Position numbers and translations under genes: made by a program
Shown: piece by piece, positions 62,568 to 64,000 of the stretch
Layout: every line of letters starts with the position of its first letter
Numbering within the stretch: position 1 is the first letter of the stretch
Notes under the pieces: generated by a model
What the model saw: the letters and a program-made list of their open reading frames with translations, nothing else
Told to the model about the DNA's origin: nothing
The model's database searches: none
Assembly: GCA_964401835.1 (NCBI GenBank)
Contig: CAYNZP010000001.1
Location: 186,001 to 250,000 of the forward strand
Length of the DNA: 64,000 nucleotides
Direction: 5' to 3'
Origin: CAYNZP01 sp964401835
Lineage (GTDB): Bacteria; Planctomycetota; Phycisphaerae; SM23-33

Positions 62568-64000
62568 ATGGGGGCGATTAATCCGGAAGTTGGGGACTTC
62601 TGTGTCAAGTTGACACTGACCTTTGGCCATTTTCTTTGGCAGGCAACGGCTATTGTATTTGTCGCCTGGTTGTTAGGGATTACTTTTAAAAAGAAGCTGA
62701 CCGCACAACTTCGCTACACTCTTGCTGTATTTACGCTGCTGATTATGGCGGTCTGCCCCTTTGCAACTTTCCTGACTATCGAGGCACCACCTGCCGAATC
62801 CTTACAAGCACACAACACTGTCGGAAAATTGGGACTTACAGAGCCTACTGAAATCGCATCACAAAACGAAACTCCCAGGCCGGAAATTACCCCAACAGCA
62901 AAGACAGTGTCTCCTGATGGAAGCGCAGCATCGGCAGGGCAGGTAGGCGACAAATCCGTAATTCAGGCCGATGAAACGGGCGAGAAAAATCCAATATCTG
63001 TCGGCGAATTTTATAAAGAAAAAGATATCGCCATAGCAATTGCAAAGTTTTCGCCTCCGCTTACTCTGATTTATTTTGTCGGCGTAATGTTGATGCTCTT
63101 GCGGCTGACTATCGGCCTGCATGGTGGACTGCGGTTAAAAAAGATTTCGCAGGCCATTGAGGATGAAAATCTGCTGGCTGCCACCCAGCGAAAAGTCACA
63201 TCACTAGGATTGAAGGCGATTCCGCACATAGCATATTGCTATCGCGTAGTTGTACCGACAGTCGTCGGCATATTCCGTCCTATGGTCCTGCTGCCGGTAA
63301 CCTTTACGACCGGCCTTACGATGAGCCAGATCGAGGGGATAATAACCCACGAATTGGCACACATACGCCGGTACGATCACCTGGTCAACCTAATGCAGCG
63401 AATAATCGAATCAGTTTTATTTTTCCATCCTGCTGTGTGGTATGTCTCACGAAAAATCCGTATCGAACGGGAAAAGTGCTGCGATGACTTGGTCGTATCT
63501 TCCGGCGGCGAGCGCCTTGACTATGCCGAATCGCTGCTTCGCGTAGCCGAGTTGGGCCTGGCTGCCCGCGCCAACAGATTAGCTTCTGTTGCGGCACTAG
63601 CTGCTGTTGACAGTAGAAGACCTTCACAGATTCGCGATAGAGTACTGCGATTAATCGGCGTGGATTCAAACGAAAAATTGCGCCTTCGACGCACTTGGCC
63701 ATCGGCAGCTATCATTGTTTCCGCAGTTATTATCTTTTCTACCCTTCTGGTTAATGCCGGCATGCAGAAGGTCATAACCGACAGTGATGAGCCAAATATA
63801 ACCGTTGAAACAATTAAGGCCCTGGAAAAAAACATCGAGCTTGCAAAAGAAAAACCTTTACCCCCTTCGGACTCTCAAAAATATCGACCTCAGAAGGAAT
63901 TTACCGTTCTGGATCAAATTCGCCCAACGGGCAATTGTTCAATCAAAGGTACTGTAATCTCCCAGGAAGACAGCAAGCCGATAGGCAATGCGCGAATTGC
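62568..64000 (+). CDS. M56-family sensor peptidase (BlaR1/MecR1-like), partial
   Basis: 477 codons visible, no stop; it runs off the right edge. ATG 62568. N-terminal membrane helices (LAVFTLLIMAVCPFATFL and others), zincin motif HELAH (near residue 261) followed by ESVLFFHPAVWYVSRKIR, and REKCCDDL with the third ligand, all typical of M56. A Ser/Thr-rich, Glu-rich linker lies between the early helices. A carboxypeptidase-regulatory-like (CarboxypepD_reg) domain begins at the end (SIKGTVISQEDSKPIGNARI). Instead of a penicillin-binding sensor, this suggests a different external domain. It is likely the sensor for the BlaI repressor. Confidence 0.88.
   Translation, partial: MGAINPEVGDFCVKLTLTFGHFLWQATAIVFVAWLLGITFKKKLTAQLRYTLAVFTLLIMAVCPFATFLTIEAPPAESLQAHNTVGKLGLTEPTEIASQNETPRPEITPTAKTVSPDGSAASAGQVGDKSVIQADETGEKNPISVGEFYKEKDIAIAIAKFSPPLTLIYFVGVMLMLLRLTIGLHGGLRLKKISQAIEDENLLAATQRKVTSLGLKAIPHIAYCYRVVVPTVVGIFRPMVLLPVTFTTGLTMSQIEGIITHELAHIRRYDHLVNLMQRIIESVLFFHPAVWYVSRKIRIEREKCCDDLVVSSGGERLDYAESLLRVAELGLAARANRLASVAALAAVDSRRPSQIRDRVLRLIGVDSNEKLRLRRTWPSAAIIVSAVIIFSTLLVNAGMQKVITDSDEPNITVETIKALEKNIELAKEKPLPPSDSQKYRPQKEFTVLDQIRPTGNCSIKGTVISQEDSKPIGNARI

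Overview
The window is about 64 kb of a moderate-GC bacterial chromosome from a Gram-negative-type cell. Lipoproteins, an RND pump, a Wza-like exporter and a beta-barrel protein ending in Phe all point to an outer membrane. My best guess at the lineage is Planctomycetota, Phycisphaerae/Sedimentisphaerales-like. This rests on the mix of an ECF sigma with a non-canonical anti-sigma, BlaI/M56 regulators, a DcaP-like porin, paired ClpPs and trigger factor, and many Wz-type glycan genes. It is an inference and was not tested with a phylogeny.

Layout. 1-10.6 kb: end of clpC, an ECF sigma/anti-sigma pair, two small lipoproteins, an RND efflux pair (MFP + permease), an unusual K+-channel-like protein, and lipB-lipA. 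10.9-24.2 kb: an ABC-transporter-dependent polysaccharide cluster (Wzm, a Wzt with a C-terminal beta-propeller, glycosyltransferases, two radical SAM enzymes, an initiating sugar-phosphate transferase, an RmlD-like reductase). 24.3-29.3 kb: lipoprotein, tRNA-Gly, Ca2+/cation antiporter, a secreted two-domain protein, a solitary DNA methyltransferase. 29.3-32.1 kb: tig-clpP-clpP. 32.1-33.4 kb: a non-coding stretch with a 10-bp tandem repeat, then a NUDIX gene. 33.4-40.7 kb: porin, AcuC-like deacetylase, isochorismatase-like hydrolase, adenylate-kinase-like protein, MFS carrier and acetyl-CoA synthetase. 41.0-45.3 kb: tRNA-Arg followed by an anaerobic sulfite reductase operon (asrA-asrB-FNT channel-asrC), bounded by a 21-bp repeat of the tRNA 3' end. 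45.3-45.9 kb: a predicted structured RNA leader. 45.9-59.7 kb: a second polysaccharide cluster of Wzx/Wzy type with a frameshifted deacetylase at its end. 59.8-64 kb: UgpC-type ATPase, AraC regulator, BlaI repressor and an M56 peptidase that runs off the window.

How the parts fit. Two separate surface-glycan systems lie within 50 kb: one uses a Wzm/Wzt exporter, the other a Wzx flippase, Wzy-like polymerase/ligase and Wza/Wzz. The asr operon would reduce sulfite to sulfide, and the embedded FNT channel could let HS- leave the cell. Acs makes acetyl-CoA from acetate and could be kept active by the nearby AcuC-type deacetylase. The strongest leads are the tRNA-Arg-bounded asr island that has no integrase, the structured leader before the second glycan operon, the Wzt-propeller fusion, the ClpP pair in which one member has Asn for the catalytic Asp, and the channel with a GPGD filter.
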